Part shown: in pieces, positions 24,088 to 32,678 of the stretch
Numbering within the stretch: the first letter of the stretch is position 1
How the letters are laid out: each line of letters starts with the position of its first letter
From: UBA1672 sp965263215
Lineage (GTDB): Bacteria; Pseudomonadota; Alphaproteobacteria; Micavibrionales; Micavibrionaceae
Direction of reading: 5' to 3'
NCBI GenBank assembly: GCA_965263215.1
Contig: OZ253663.1
Coordinates: forward strand, 2,170,001 to 2,234,000
Length of the DNA stretch: 64,000 bases
The notes under the pieces: model-generated
Databases searched by the model: none
Seen by the model: only the letters and a program-made list of their open reading frames with translations
Told to the model about the DNA's origin: nothing
Translations under genes and position numbers: made by a program

Positions 24088-25266
24088 TTAATCCTTAAGG
24101 TCGATTACGACGCGATGTTTTGACGAAATATTCGGCCTTAAGATTAACGTATCAAGAATTTTTGTTTTCTTCTTCAAACGTATTTCCAACAGTACACTTC
24201 CGTCTTTTTGTTTGCGCGCAACGTACGTCCCAAGCAACTTACTGAGTGTGAAGCTGTTTTGGGGGCTTAAATTCCAGTTCGTATCGTATAGCTTAATTCG
24301 CAGCGTATTACGCACATGATCCAAGGCAACTTTGTACTTGGTTGTTTTTGTAACCTCGATGACAAGGCGTGTTTTCCCCGGATGCTTTCCACTACGCATT
24401 CTGATTGCAGAAGAACTTCCGGCGCTGGCCTGATTATCCGACGCCCCTCGCACACTATTCTGAGCTTTTAGCCGAACCGCCGAGGCCGACATAATAGGTT
24501 TTCGTTTTGGAATAACAACCCCATCAGTGATAACCGTCGGCTGCGTTTTCACCTTCACAGGAACATCACGAATAACAGCTTTCCTTTTTAACTTACGTAC
24601 AGGCGTTTCAGGCGGTATGACATACCCATTGACAAGACGATCCTCTGAAGATTGAGGCCGCGCTGATGCTAAAGAAAGCTTTGCTGTCTCAGAAACAGGC
24701 TTTCTTTTCGGCACAACAAACCCCTGACTACTGGCATCATCCGCACCATAAATCTGCTTTATTTTGCTTAGTAAATCCCCTTCTGCAACCGCATGGCTTG
24801 GTTTTGCAATAGAGCTTTCCGCAACCTCATAATTCTCCAACCCGCTATCGCTATCAGGTTCAAGACGTAAGACACGCATCTTACCATCCTCTCCGCTTTT
24901 AGCATCAGGCTCGAAATGCGCACTCAATTCTTTATTTGTTTTTCTTCTTTTAGTGTTCACTTGATTGCGCGCAGCCAAATGCGCCTGCATAGGGTCAAAA
25001 GCCTCGCTTTTCTCAACCAAATTCCAGTTCCCCTTTTCATCAAGAAGGGTTTCTGTTTTTATTCTTTTAACGGGTATATAGACGTCATCATCCGATGCAT
25101 CATCACTTTGCTGGGCACCGATTTTGCTTAAAGGAAATTCGGGAAGCGTTATATCGTCCATGCATGCAGTAAGAAAGAAAGACATGAACAAGCATGCGTA
25201 AATATTAATAGCTTTCCTGCATAAACAGGAATACAAGCCAGCATTCATTGCATTTAGTACTCTCAT
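24088..25266 (-). CDS. Lipoprotein with C-terminal AMIN-like domain
   Basis: A 392-residue probable lipoprotein with lipobox FLTAC (Cys35). A long disordered linker carries Pro/Lys motifs VYIPVKR (62-68), VVPKRKP (184-190), VIPPETP (216-222) and VIPKRKP (251-257). The C-terminal ~100 residues (KTRLVIEVTKTTKYKV, LDTLILRPN, HRVVIDLKD) resemble the AMIN domain, which targets amidases and secretins to peptidoglycan. No catalytic amidase domain is present. A role in cell-wall anchoring is inference. Confidence 0.62.
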   Translation of the reverse strand: MRVLNAMNAGLYSCLCRKAINIYACLFMSFFLTACMDDITLPEFPLSKIGAQQSDDASDDDVYIPVKRIKTETLLDEKGNWNLVEKSEAFDPMQAHLAARNQVNTKRRKTNKELSAHFEPDAKSGEDGKMRVLRLEPDSDSGLENYEVAESSIAKPSHAVAEGDLLSKIKQIYGADDASSQGFVVPKRKPVSETAKLSLASARPQSSEDRLVNGYVIPPETPVRKLKRKAVIRDVPVKVKTQPTVITDGVVIPKRKPIMSASAVRLKAQNSVRGASDNQASAGSSSAIRMRSGKHPGKTRLVIEVTKTTKYKVALDHVRNTLRIKLYDTNWNLSPQNSFTLSKLLGTYVARKQKDGSVLLEIRLKKKTKILDTLILRPNISSKHRVVIDLKD

Positions 25267-25338
25267 AGCGCGCGATCTTTGTGATGAGTATTACTTTAAG
25301 GGGCGGTGTAATTCAGGTCAATCTACGTGATAACCTTC

Positions 25339-26484
25339 TTATCCCTTATCCACACAGCCAACAATCGTTGGTTCAGTAGGAGGCAAAGCCTCCCTTGATG
25401 GCATAATGAACATCGGAAAACACTTGCGGATAATTCTGACATAGCGCTCCGGCTTGCGGGACAAACCAATATGCACAAATAACAAGAGAATCCACCCAAC
25501 CGTTAGAATAATGTTAGGAACCCCCACCGCAACGCCAAAGTAACCGATGCCTCCCATAAGAGCAATAAGACCAATAATCAAGACACAGGCATAACGCACA
25601 GGTATACCCGCATCAATGAAATGGTGATGGAAATGCCCACGATCAGGCATAAACGGGTCGTGCCCCTCGCGTACGCGACGATAAAATTGTGCGCATGTAT
25701 CAAAAATAGGAAACCCGATAATCCACGCCACGGCGATTGGCTCCAACGGACTGCTCGGCCCCCTTGCCAAAAGCACTGCAAACCACGCAATTGTCAGCCC
25801 AAGCGACATACTGCCTGCATCCCCCAGAAACAGGCTTGCCTTGCGCCGCCACGGGTTACGCATATTAAACACCAGAAACCCACCAATACAGGCAATCAAT
25901 AATAAGAGTACATGCGCAAATGCATATTGCCCTGCGACAATGGCAGCGAGCATAAACCACATGAAAATAACTGAAGACGTGCCACCGACAAGCCCATCCA
26001 TGCCGTCCATTAAATTCATGGCGTTAATGAGTAATACAATCGCCACAATCGTAAACGGGTAGGACATAAAGCCTGTCCAGATCACGCCATATCCAAATAA
26101 ATCACCCAGATATGCGGCCTGTACGTTCCCCCAGAAAGCAATAAGAACTGCCGCCGCGACATGAATTATCATTTTGATTTTTGCCGGTATATGAAACTGA
26201 TCATCCATTGCGCCGGACACCAATAATAAAATTAATCCTGAATAAAGTGCCCAATAACGATTGAGATCAACGCTACCGAAGACAAGCCCAAGCACCATAA
26301 ATACACTGAAGATTATAATACCGCCTATGGGGGGGATTTCTTTTTCATGTTGTTTGCGCCCGCCCGGTTTATCAACAATTCCCGACAACCGCGCAACCTT
26401 TCTGAAAGGCATGATAAGAAGCATAACCAGAACAAAGGCAATGGCGGGTGGAATGAAAACAGATGGCGCAAACTGTTCGAGCAT
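25339..26484 (-). CDS. MraY/WecA-family undecaprenyl-phosphate glycosyl-1-phosphate transferase
   Basis: Membrane enzyme that transfers a sugar-1-phosphate (commonly GlcNAc-1-P) from UDP-sugar to undecaprenyl phosphate, the first step in many surface polysaccharides. The 381-residue protein has about ten hydrophobic segments and the family motifs GAMDDQFHIPAKIK, NAMNLMDGMDGLVGG with the catalytic Asp residues, FLGDAGSM and the cytoplasmic HHHFIDAG. The HHH motif favours WecA/TagO over MraY. It lies apart from the other polysaccharide genes in the window. Confidence 0.92.
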   Translation of the reverse strand: MLEQFAPSVFIPPAIAFVLVMLLIMPFRKVARLSGIVDKPGGRKQHEKEIPPIGGIIIFSVFMVLGLVFGSVDLNRYWALYSGLILLLVSGAMDDQFHIPAKIKMIIHVAAAVLIAFWGNVQAAYLGDLFGYGVIWTGFMSYPFTIVAIVLLINAMNLMDGMDGLVGGTSSVIFMWFMLAAIVAGQYAFAHVLLLLIACIGGFLVFNMRNPWRRKASLFLGDAGSMSLGLTIAWFAVLLARGPSSPLEPIAVAWIIGFPIFDTCAQFYRRVREGHDPFMPDRGHFHHHFIDAGIPVRYACVLIIGLIALMGGIGYFGVAVGVPNIILTVGWILLLFVHIGLSRKPERYVRIIRKCFPMFIMPSREALPPTEPTIVGCVDKG

Positions 26485-26581
26485 TATAATTACGACTTAA
26501 TGTGGATTTTCCTAACGATACAACCCTAACATAGATCAAATAAAACGCCAGAGGGTTCTACAAAAAAGCCCCCCCTTCTCG

Positions 26582-27472
26582 CTACTCGTCGTCAAAATCA
26601 GACTGCAAGGCCTTCGCCGCAATCACGCCGTCTGCCATGGCCGTCACCATGCACGGATGTACACGCTGCGCACACTCACCGATGGCAAATATATTTTTAT
26701 CGGAGGTTCTGTAATTCTCATCCACGTCAATAAACCCTCGTTCATCAAGTTTAATCTGGATAGAGTCCGGCAGAGGATTCACAGGTTGCCAACCGTACAT
26801 CACACATAATTTATCGTATGCCTTCCCATTAACCATGGGCTTTACTTCATCCACCTCATAGGCACCAACATGCAAATTCTGATCTGGGATTTTTTCGTAT
26901 ATTTGTTTTCGCGCACGCAGTGTACGTGCATAAACATCAACAGATTTTGCGCCCTTCTCAATAACAAAGTCGTATGCCTCTGCCGCGCTGTCACCGCCCC
27001 CCAAAATCGCGACACTCAAATTTGTGAATTCTTGATCCTCTATCACCTGCCCTGATCCAATAATTACCTTATCCGATGCCGTTAAACCGCCATCCTTATG
27101 ACGAACACCTGTGGCAATCACAATCTTCGGCGCCGTCATTTGGTACGCCCCAAACGTATCCTTAAAAGTGGCGTGAAAGTTATGATTTTTGCGCTCTATC
27201 GTTAACTCAGAAACATTCAGGATATGGGCAACACCATGACGATTGATGTTGACCTCCATGGCTTCGGCCAGCTCGGCACCGATGTGACCGGGCACGCAAA
27301 CAGTCCAGTGATTTTCATGTGGGTTCAAAAGCTGCAACCCACCTAGTTTACTGCCCTTCTCCAGAATAATCGGGTTATACCCAAGCATCTTCAACCACAA
27401 GCCACATTGCGCACCCGCAGGGCCACCACCAACAATAATAACATCGAAAATTTGTGCGTCTGTATAAGTCAT
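26582..27472 (-). CDS. FAD-dependent pyridine nucleotide oxidoreductase, thioredoxin-reductase-like without CxxC
   Basis: A 296-residue flavoprotein with an N-terminal FAD Rossmann motif (VGGGPAGAQCGLWLKMLGY), a central NAD(P) motif (VAILGGGDSAAEAYDF) and a C-terminal FAD motif (IFAIGECAQ). Its length and layout match low-molecular-weight thioredoxin reductases and ferredoxin-NADP reductases of the TrxR type. The redox CxxC expected near residues 135-140 of TrxB is absent, so it is not a thioredoxin reductase; a ferredoxin/flavodoxin-NADP reductase is the better guess. Confidence 0.8.
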   Translation of the reverse strand: MTYTDAQIFDVIIVGGGPAGAQCGLWLKMLGYNPIILEKGSKLGGLQLLNPHENHWTVCVPGHIGAELAEAMEVNINRHGVAHILNVSELTIERKNHNFHATFKDTFGAYQMTAPKIVIATGVRHKDGGLTASDKVIIGSGQVIEDQEFTNLSVAILGGGDSAAEAYDFVIEKGAKSVDVYARTLRARKQIYEKIPDQNLHVGAYEVDEVKPMVNGKAYDKLCVMYGWQPVNPLPDSIQIKLDERGFIDVDENYRTSDKNIFAIGECAQRVHPCMVTAMADGVIAAKALQSDFDDE

Positions 27473-27517
27473 CGCAACAAACTAGCGCATGATTAGGGGA
27501 AATAAAAGATGCAGAAA

Positions 27518-27543
27518 CCGCGCCTTCAATCAAAAAAGCGCGG
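27518..27543 (-). terminator. Possible terminator downstream of the Flp pilin gene
   Basis: A 6-bp GC stem (CCGCGC / GCGCGG) with a 14-base A/T loop, about 30 bp beyond the pilin stop. The minus-strand tail TTTCTGCATCTTTT is only moderately T-rich, so the call is weak. Confidence 0.4.
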
Positions 27544-27573
27544 ACACTTAAATAAATTAGACATCAATTTTGA

Positions 27574-27735
27574 TTATATAAATGTCTGTATTGTTACAAA
27601 CATCGCATCAATATCTGCACCAACCAAACCTATGGTTACCACGATGGCTACCGCAATTCCCGCAACTATCATTCCATACTCAATGGCCGTCGCACCACTT
27701 TCATCGCACAGATAGTTCTTCAATAACTTTGTCAT
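27574..27735 (-). CDS. Flp/Fap-type pilin subunit
   Basis: A 53-residue product with the hallmark of Flp prepilins: a short charged leader ending DESG, then ATAIEYGMIVAGIAVAIV, a single hydrophobic helix. Prepilin peptidase would cut after Gly14, leaving Glu at mature position 5 and the adjacent Tyr that define the family. Flp subunits polymerise into thin adhesive pili through the Tad secretion system. GAGGAAAG lies just before the ATG. No tad, cpa or rcp genes flank it, so it is an orphan copy. Confidence 0.88.
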   Translation of the reverse strand: MTKLLKNYLCDESGATAIEYGMIVAGIAVAIVVTIGLVGADIDAMFVTIQTFI

Positions 27736-27796
27736 TATGCTTTCCTCGTCTATCGAACTTTAATTATGTGCAAAAAAGCATAACATTCCCTAAAGA

Positions 27797-28837
27797 TTAG
27801 GTTGCATTTGATCTATCGAACCGATCAGGAGAGAGAGCAGACAAAACACAACCACCGACATCACATTGTAAATTCATCATTTTATTGGTTAATATTTTGG
27901 CTGATAATAAACTGCTCAGAATACCATGAGACCCATGCGCGGTGGAAATATACATATTTTCATCCAACTGCCCTACGACCGGAAAATGATCTGATGCCGT
28001 AGTACGAACGGATGCGCGCGCGGCTTCTACGGTGTATTGACCTTTTAACGCCGGCACATTCTCATATAATTTATCCAGATTGGCTTGATCATCCTCGGGC
28101 AAAACGTCGCTATGATCCAACCATCGCTGAAATGTTGATCCCAAACAATGACTTCCGTCCTTTGAAGGCGCAATATACCCCCCATAGCCTATCGTGGTTT
28201 TCAACACGCTCGAGGTATCTGTTTCCCCAATATAGGTTATCTGCCCGCGTACGGCTTTCAGGGGGATATGTCCGGCCTGATCGAAAGCCAAACAGCCCAT
28301 ACCACAGGCCAAAACCGTTACACCATCCAGATCAGATACATCAGACACAGATGTATTTAGCCGAATTTTTACGCCTTCAACGTAGCGGTAACAAAGCTTT
28401 TTCGGGGATATAAAACCTGAATTGGCCAAAAAAAGACAGTCTTTTTCTATCGGTATGCCAGATATGTCCGATGCCTCTAACGCATTGACAACACGCATAT
28501 TTTCTTCATCCCACCCCCAACTTTCAACCGTTTTTGGGAAACGTCGCGCCTTTTTTTCATCATTAACAAGATGCAGCGCGCCGCATGGGTTCCAATCTAT
28601 ATCATCACCAAATATCCAGAACAGTTTAAGCGCCTCAAAGAAGGCCTTGGAATAAAACTGCCCGACCGCATCAAATTGCGCGGTAAATCGGGGGTTATAA
28701 AGCCCGACATCATTCCCCGAAGCCCCGCTGGCTATGGTGTCCGACACCTCATAGATCACAGGCTCCGCGCCCGCTTGCTTAAGGGTAAAAGCGAGTGCGC
28801 AGCCCGCCAAACCACCACCGATAATATTTACCCGCAT
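27797..28837 (-). CDS. FAD-dependent cmnm5(s2)U34 oxidoreductase (MnmC C-terminal activity)
   Basis: A 346-residue FAD oxidoreductase of the DAO family with an N-terminal nucleotide motif (IIGGGLAGCALAFTLKQAG). It corresponds to the C-terminal domain of E. coli MnmC, which removes the carboxymethyl group from cmnm5U34 to give nm5U34. Supporting segments are ASGNDVGLYNPRF and RASVRTTASDHFPVVG, as in MnmC. The ATG at 28837 follows AGGAG within the end of the methyltransferase gene and overlaps it by 10 bp, so the two activities are separate polypeptides here. Confidence 0.85.
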   Translation of the reverse strand: MRVNIIGGGLAGCALAFTLKQAGAEPVIYEVSDTIASGASGNDVGLYNPRFTAQFDAVGQFYSKAFFEALKLFWIFGDDIDWNPCGALHLVNDEKKARRFPKTVESWGWDEENMRVVNALEASDISGIPIEKDCLFLANSGFISPKKLCYRYVEGVKIRLNTSVSDVSDLDGVTVLACGMGCLAFDQAGHIPLKAVRGQITYIGETDTSSVLKTTIGYGGYIAPSKDGSHCLGSTFQRWLDHSDVLPEDDQANLDKLYENVPALKGQYTVEAARASVRTTASDHFPVVGQLDENMYISTAHGSHGILSSLLSAKILTNKMMNLQCDVGGCVLSALSPDRFDRSNAT

Positions 28838-29514
28838 GGCTGATCTCCTACATATTCCCCAACACACATCTCACGCTTTCGGCCAAAGCCCGGTACTTTT
28901 TGAACCTCAAAACCAACCGCCTCAAGCCCGCGCCGCACGAATCCCGCGGCCGTAAAAGTCGTAAATCGGGCCTTTTTTGCAGATAATCGGGCCATATTTT
29001 CAAACACTGTTTCGCTCCACATATCAGGGTTACTGGAGGGCTTAAACCCATCCAAAAACCAACAATCTACCCCTTCAGGCACATTCAGGTTCGGTATTTG
29101 GTCATTTACATCACCAAATAGTAAAATCAACGAAACACCATTAATGACCAATTTACATTCTTTTAGTTTTAAATCAGATGGATAATTGGCTAAAAAAACA
29201 CTCAACTCATCTTCAAGCTCAGGCCAACAAGATAAATGCTCCGCGATATAGTCTCGCGACAGCGGAAATTTCTCAAATGATATAAAATTCAGTTTTTTCG
29301 GGCGTTGATCTTCAGGGGTATCATTCCATAATTTCAGGACGGCCAAAAAATTCAATCCTGTGCCGAATCCGGTTTCGCAAATTGTAAAATGTTCCTGCCC
29401 GTTCCAAAACTCCGGTAAGCCATTCCCATCCAAAAAAACATGCCGTGTTTCTGCCAAGCCATCTTGTACAGAGAAATAAACATCGTCAAACTGCGTTGAT
29501 CTTGGTGTTTGCAT
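28828..29514 (-). CDS. mnmD: tRNA (mnm5s2U34) methyltransferase MnmD (MnmC N-terminal activity)
   Basis: A 228-residue SAM-dependent methyltransferase matching the N-terminal domain of MnmC: PRSTQFDDVYFSVQDGLAET at the start, the SAM motif ICETGFGTGLNFLAVL, and the catalytic DCWFLDGFKPSSNPDMW segment followed by TFTAAGFVRRGL. It methylates nm5U34 to mnm5U34. Stand-alone MnmD proteins are known in several bacteria. It precedes and overlaps the oxidoreductase gene, preserving the order of the two domains in fused MnmC. Confidence 0.92.
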   Translation of the reverse strand: MQTPRSTQFDDVYFSVQDGLAETRHVFLDGNGLPEFWNGQEHFTICETGFGTGLNFLAVLKLWNDTPEDQRPKKLNFISFEKFPLSRDYIAEHLSCWPELEDELSVFLANYPSDLKLKECKLVINGVSLILLFGDVNDQIPNLNVPEGVDCWFLDGFKPSSNPDMWSETVFENMARLSAKKARFTTFTAAGFVRRGLEAVGFEVQKVPGFGRKREMCVGEYVGDQPCG

Positions 29515-29541
29515 AATACACGTACGCCTTATAATTAGCTT

Positions 29542-30183
29542 TTAAAATAAATTTGGTGCAGCCTTGTGATCCCACAAACCTAGTTCCACCAAAACCTTAC
29601 ATGGGGAGTACCCTTTCAGGGTTTTACTGCTCTTTTGTCCAGACCACCGATAGTAACAATTCCAATAACTGATGATATGCGAATGCAGTGACTTCATAAA
29701 CGCCGGATTTTCCTCCGCAAATGCCTGATATTTACTCTTATCGAGAGAACTCAAGTTTTTAAGAATAGAATCACCAATTTCAATCACGTATTCTCCGAGC
29801 AATAAAAGGACAAAGGGAATAACCCACGGCTCATTTTTTCCAAAAAGATGCGTTACATACTTTTCACGTACATAACCATTAAGATTTCTCGTGTACAAGC
29901 ACGCGAGTAACCCCTGTTGCTTATCAGAAAGCTTCCGCCATACATCGTCTTCAATATCATGATAATTTAAGCGCGATGGAATAAAATATTTTTCAGATGA
30001 TATGATAATTTCGATTTTATCTTGTGAGCCATAGCTGCACGCTTCATAATCATATAGCGGTTTAACAAACAGCCATTCAGATAGTTTTTCCAATTCATAA
30101 TGCACGCCTTCTGGAAATGCAGAACGCACCGATAAGAGCTCTCGCTGAAACTTGTCTTTTAAATCCTGAGAAACATCTTTCAT
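29542..30183 (-). CDS. Uncharacterised 213-residue protein
   Basis: I do not recognise a family. The product is soluble-looking, rich in aromatic and charged residues, with one hydrophobic stretch (WVIPFVLLLLGEYVIEIGDS, about residues 120-140) that could be buried or membrane-associated. The ATG at 30183 follows GGAGGAG and is preferred over an in-frame TTG at 30195. It stands 27 bp upstream of mnmD on the same strand and may be co-transcribed. Confidence 0.72.
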   Translation of the reverse strand: MKDVSQDLKDKFQRELLSVRSAFPEGVHYELEKLSEWLFVKPLYDYEACSYGSQDKIEIIISSEKYFIPSRLNYHDIEDDVWRKLSDKQQGLLACLYTRNLNGYVREKYVTHLFGKNEPWVIPFVLLLLGEYVIEIGDSILKNLSSLDKSKYQAFAEENPAFMKSLHSHIISYWNCYYRWSGQKSSKTLKGYSPCKVLVELGLWDHKAAPNLF

Positions 30184-30199
30184 CTTCTCCTCCAATCTA

Positions 30200-30228
30200 T
30201 TAACAATTTAAAAACGCGCATGTATAAT
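30200..30228 (+). promoter_or_regulatory. Strong sigma-70-like promoter of the M3 peptidase gene
   Basis: TTAACA (30200-30205) and TATAAT (30223-30228) are separated by 17 bases, a near-perfect housekeeping promoter. Transcription from about 30235 would give a leader of roughly 90 bases before the peptidase ATG at 30327, containing the mini-ORF at 30266. Confidence 0.72.
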
Positions 30229-30265
30229 GCCACACGCCCTTTTCTCGTTTTCAGGAGGAAAGGCT

Positions 30266-30283
30266 ATGAGAATAACGAAATAA
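30266..30283 (+). other. Possible leader mini-ORF (five codons) in the M3-peptidase 5' leader
   Basis: ATG AGA ATA ACG AAA TAA encodes MRITK. It is preceded at optimal spacing by AGGAGGAAA, the strongest ribosome site in the neighbourhood. AGGAAA (30256-30261) can pair with TTTCCT (30299-30304), which could hide that site once transcribed. It lies 43 bases before the real start, which has its own AAAGG. It may be a regulatory leader peptide; no expression evidence is available. Confidence 0.35.
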
Positions 30284-30326
30284 CATGATATCTGTCAATT
30301 TCCTTAATAAGTAAAAGGTTTAGAAT

Positions 30327-32375
30327 ATGACCAACCCCCTACTCCAGACATCGACACTGCCCAACCAAGCCCCACCATTTGATAAAATAAAAATCGAACA
30401 TTTCCTTCCGGCTGTGGAAGAAGGCATTGAACAGGCGCGCGCCAATGTGGATGAGATCAAATCAAACGCGATCCCACCGACATTTGAAAATACGATTGTT
30501 GCGCTGGAGCAAGCGTCTGAAAATCTGGGACAGGCGGCGAGTATCTTTTACAACCAACTGGCGGCAACCGGCGGGGATGATCTGCATGCACTTGCGGCGC
30601 AAATCGGCCCGATCAATGCGGATTTTTCCAACGATGTGATGTTGGATGAGATGCTGTTTGCCCGTGTAAAAACCGTTTACGATGCGCGTGATACGCTCGA
30701 CCTTAATACGGAAGACTACACTTTGCTTGATGATACATATCGCGGATTTGTCCGGGCAGGTGCGTTGTTGGACAAAGACAAGAAAGATCGCCTGCGTGAA
30801 ATCTCGCAAGAGCTGTCCATGCTTAATCCTGCCTTCATGCAAAATTCAATTAAATCGGCCGAGGCCTTCGAAATGGTGATTGAAGATGAAGCCGACCTTG
30901 CCGGACTGCCCGACAGCGCGAAAGAATCCGCCGCCCACGCCGCCACGGAAAAAAACTATGAGGGTAAATGGTTGTTCACACTCGACTACCCCAGTTTCGG
31001 CCCGTTCTTGCAATATGCCGATAACCGAGAACTGCGTGAGAAAATCTGGCGCGCATTTTCATCTCGCGCATGGAACGATGAATATGATAATTCCGAGAAC
31101 ATCAAAAAGATCATTTCCTTGCGTAAGGAACGCGCCAATTTATTAGGGCATGACACACACGCCGATTACGTTCTGGAAGAGCGTATGGCAAAATCACCAA
31201 AGACCGTGATGGATTTCCTCGCCAAACTGAAGGCGGCATACAAACCCGCCGCGCAGGAAGATTTAAAACAACTGACTGCATTTGCCAAAGACGAACATGG
31301 CGTTGACGATTTGAAGCCATGGGATATCGGATATTACGCGGAGAAGCTGAAACAAAAGCTCTTTGATTTCACGAGCGAAGATTTCCGCCCCTATTATCAA
31401 CTCGATAAAGTCTTGGATGGATGTTTCAACCATTTCAGCAAATTATTCGGCCTGAAATTCGTGAGCAGCGACAAATACCCGACATGGCACGAAGATGTGA
31501 AGGTGTTTGACGTTTATAACAAAGACGACGACAGCTTCGTCGGCACACTATACGGGGATTTTCACCCGCGCAGTGGTAAAAACCAAGGTGCGTGGAAAAC
31601 CAGTTACCGCGATCAAGGGATTTTCCGCGGGGAAATCGAACGCCCCGTTGTCGCGATTGTTTGTAACTTCACGAAACCAACGAAGGAACGTCCATCCCTA
31701 CTGACGCATGGCGAGGTGACAACGCTCTATCATGAAATGGGGCATGCGGTACATGCGCTCTTGTCTGATGTGACATACCGATCACATGCGGGCACATCCG
31801 TATTATGGGATTTTGTGGAACTACCATCGCAGTTGCAGGAAAATTGGTGTTACGAGAAAGAAATGCTCGACACATTCGCTGCGCATTATGAAACGGGTGA
31901 GAAAATACCCGAGGAACTGGTGAACAAGCTCCGCAGCTCTATGCACTTTATGGTTGGTTGGGGCGGATTGCGTCAGGTTGGCTTGGCAACGCTCGACATG
32001 GCGTGGCACACATGCGACCCAGACAGCGTCGATGACGTTGCCGCATTCGAAGACGAAGCCACCAAGGACACATCCCTGTTCCCACGATTAGCGGGGCCAA
32101 GCTCCACCGCGTTCGGGCATATTTTCGCAGGCGGCTATAGCGCGGGCTATTACAGTTATAAATGGGCGGAGGTTTTAGACGCCGACACGTTCGAACTGTT
32201 CCTTGAGAAAGGATTATATGATCAAACCGTCGCGCAGAGCTATAAGGATAATATCCTGTCGCGCGGCGGCAGTGAGAAGCCTGATGTGCTGTATAAACGC
32301 TTCCGCGGACGCGACGCCGACCCTGATGCCCTGCTCCGCCGTGAAGGTTTGCTGAAGGATAAAAAGGCGGCTTAA
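30327..32375 (+). CDS. M3-family metallopeptidase (Dcp / oligopeptidase A-like)
   Basis: A 682-residue cytoplasmic zinc peptidase. The active site is HEMGH at residues 469-473, followed by the third-ligand helix (SVLWDFVELPSQLQENW). The N-terminal helical region (FLPAVEEGIEQARANVDEI) and the C-terminal AGGYSAGYYSYKWAEVLDAD segment are typical of the thimet-oligopeptidase family. Length and the GYYSYKW motif favour peptidyl-dipeptidase Dcp or PrlC; sequence alone does not separate them. It degrades short peptides from proteolysis or signal peptides. Confidence 0.93.
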   Translation: MTNPLLQTSTLPNQAPPFDKIKIEHFLPAVEEGIEQARANVDEIKSNAIPPTFENTIVALEQASENLGQAASIFYNQLAATGGDDLHALAAQIGPINADFSNDVMLDEMLFARVKTVYDARDTLDLNTEDYTLLDDTYRGFVRAGALLDKDKKDRLREISQELSMLNPAFMQNSIKSAEAFEMVIEDEADLAGLPDSAKESAAHAATEKNYEGKWLFTLDYPSFGPFLQYADNRELREKIWRAFSSRAWNDEYDNSENIKKIISLRKERANLLGHDTHADYVLEERMAKSPKTVMDFLAKLKAAYKPAAQEDLKQLTAFAKDEHGVDDLKPWDIGYYAEKLKQKLFDFTSEDFRPYYQLDKVLDGCFNHFSKLFGLKFVSSDKYPTWHEDVKVFDVYNKDDDSFVGTLYGDFHPRSGKNQGAWKTSYRDQGIFRGEIERPVVAIVCNFTKPTKERPSLLTHGEVTTLYHEMGHAVHALLSDVTYRSHAGTSVLWDFVELPSQLQENWCYEKEMLDTFAAHYETGEKIPEELVNKLRSSMHFMVGWGGLRQVGLATLDMAWHTCDPDSVDDVAAFEDEATKDTSLFPRLAGPSSTAFGHIFAGGYSAGYYSYKWAEVLDADTFELFLEKGLYDQTVAQSYKDNILSRGGSEKPDVLYKRFRGRDADPDALLRREGLLKDKKAA

Positions 32376-32378
32376 AAG

Positions 32379-32678
32379 ATGAAATCGTTAAGTTTATCTC
32401 TGATATTGATTGGATCATACTTTCTGACAGCTTATATAGCAGCCAGCTTTTTTGATACAGAATATGAAGAAATTGGTTACACTCAGGGGTATACACAAGC
32501 CTTAATAGATATTGCGTCCATAACGGGTGAAACTGTAAATAAAGAAATGATAACGGATGATTATGAACACTTTGCAGACCGTAAAAATATACTATTGAAA
32601 AATGGTGATGAATTATCCTTCTACATCGTTTCTAAAAATGGTGTTAAAACCATTGCTAAGCATGAACAACAAGAATGA
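32379..32678 (+). CDS. Small membrane-anchored protein, unknown
   Basis: A 99-residue protein with one N-terminal hydrophobic segment (about residues 3-24) and an acidic extracytoplasmic part. No family recognised. It starts four bases after the M3 peptidase stop and its stop overlaps the next start (ATGA), so the three genes probably form one transcript. Confidence 0.62.
   Translation: MKSLSLSLILIGSYFLTAYIAASFFDTEYEEIGYTQGYTQALIDIASITGETVNKEMITDDYEHFADRKNILLKNGDELSFYIVSKNGVKTIAKHEQQE

Noticed and set aside
27509..27715. A plus-strand 68-codon frame
   Set aside because: It is antisense to the Flp pilin, which has a clear signature and ribosome site.
28828..28837. The MnmD/MnmC split as a sequencing frameshift
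   Set aside because: The second gene has its own ATG and AGGAG, and the first ends at a normal family end.
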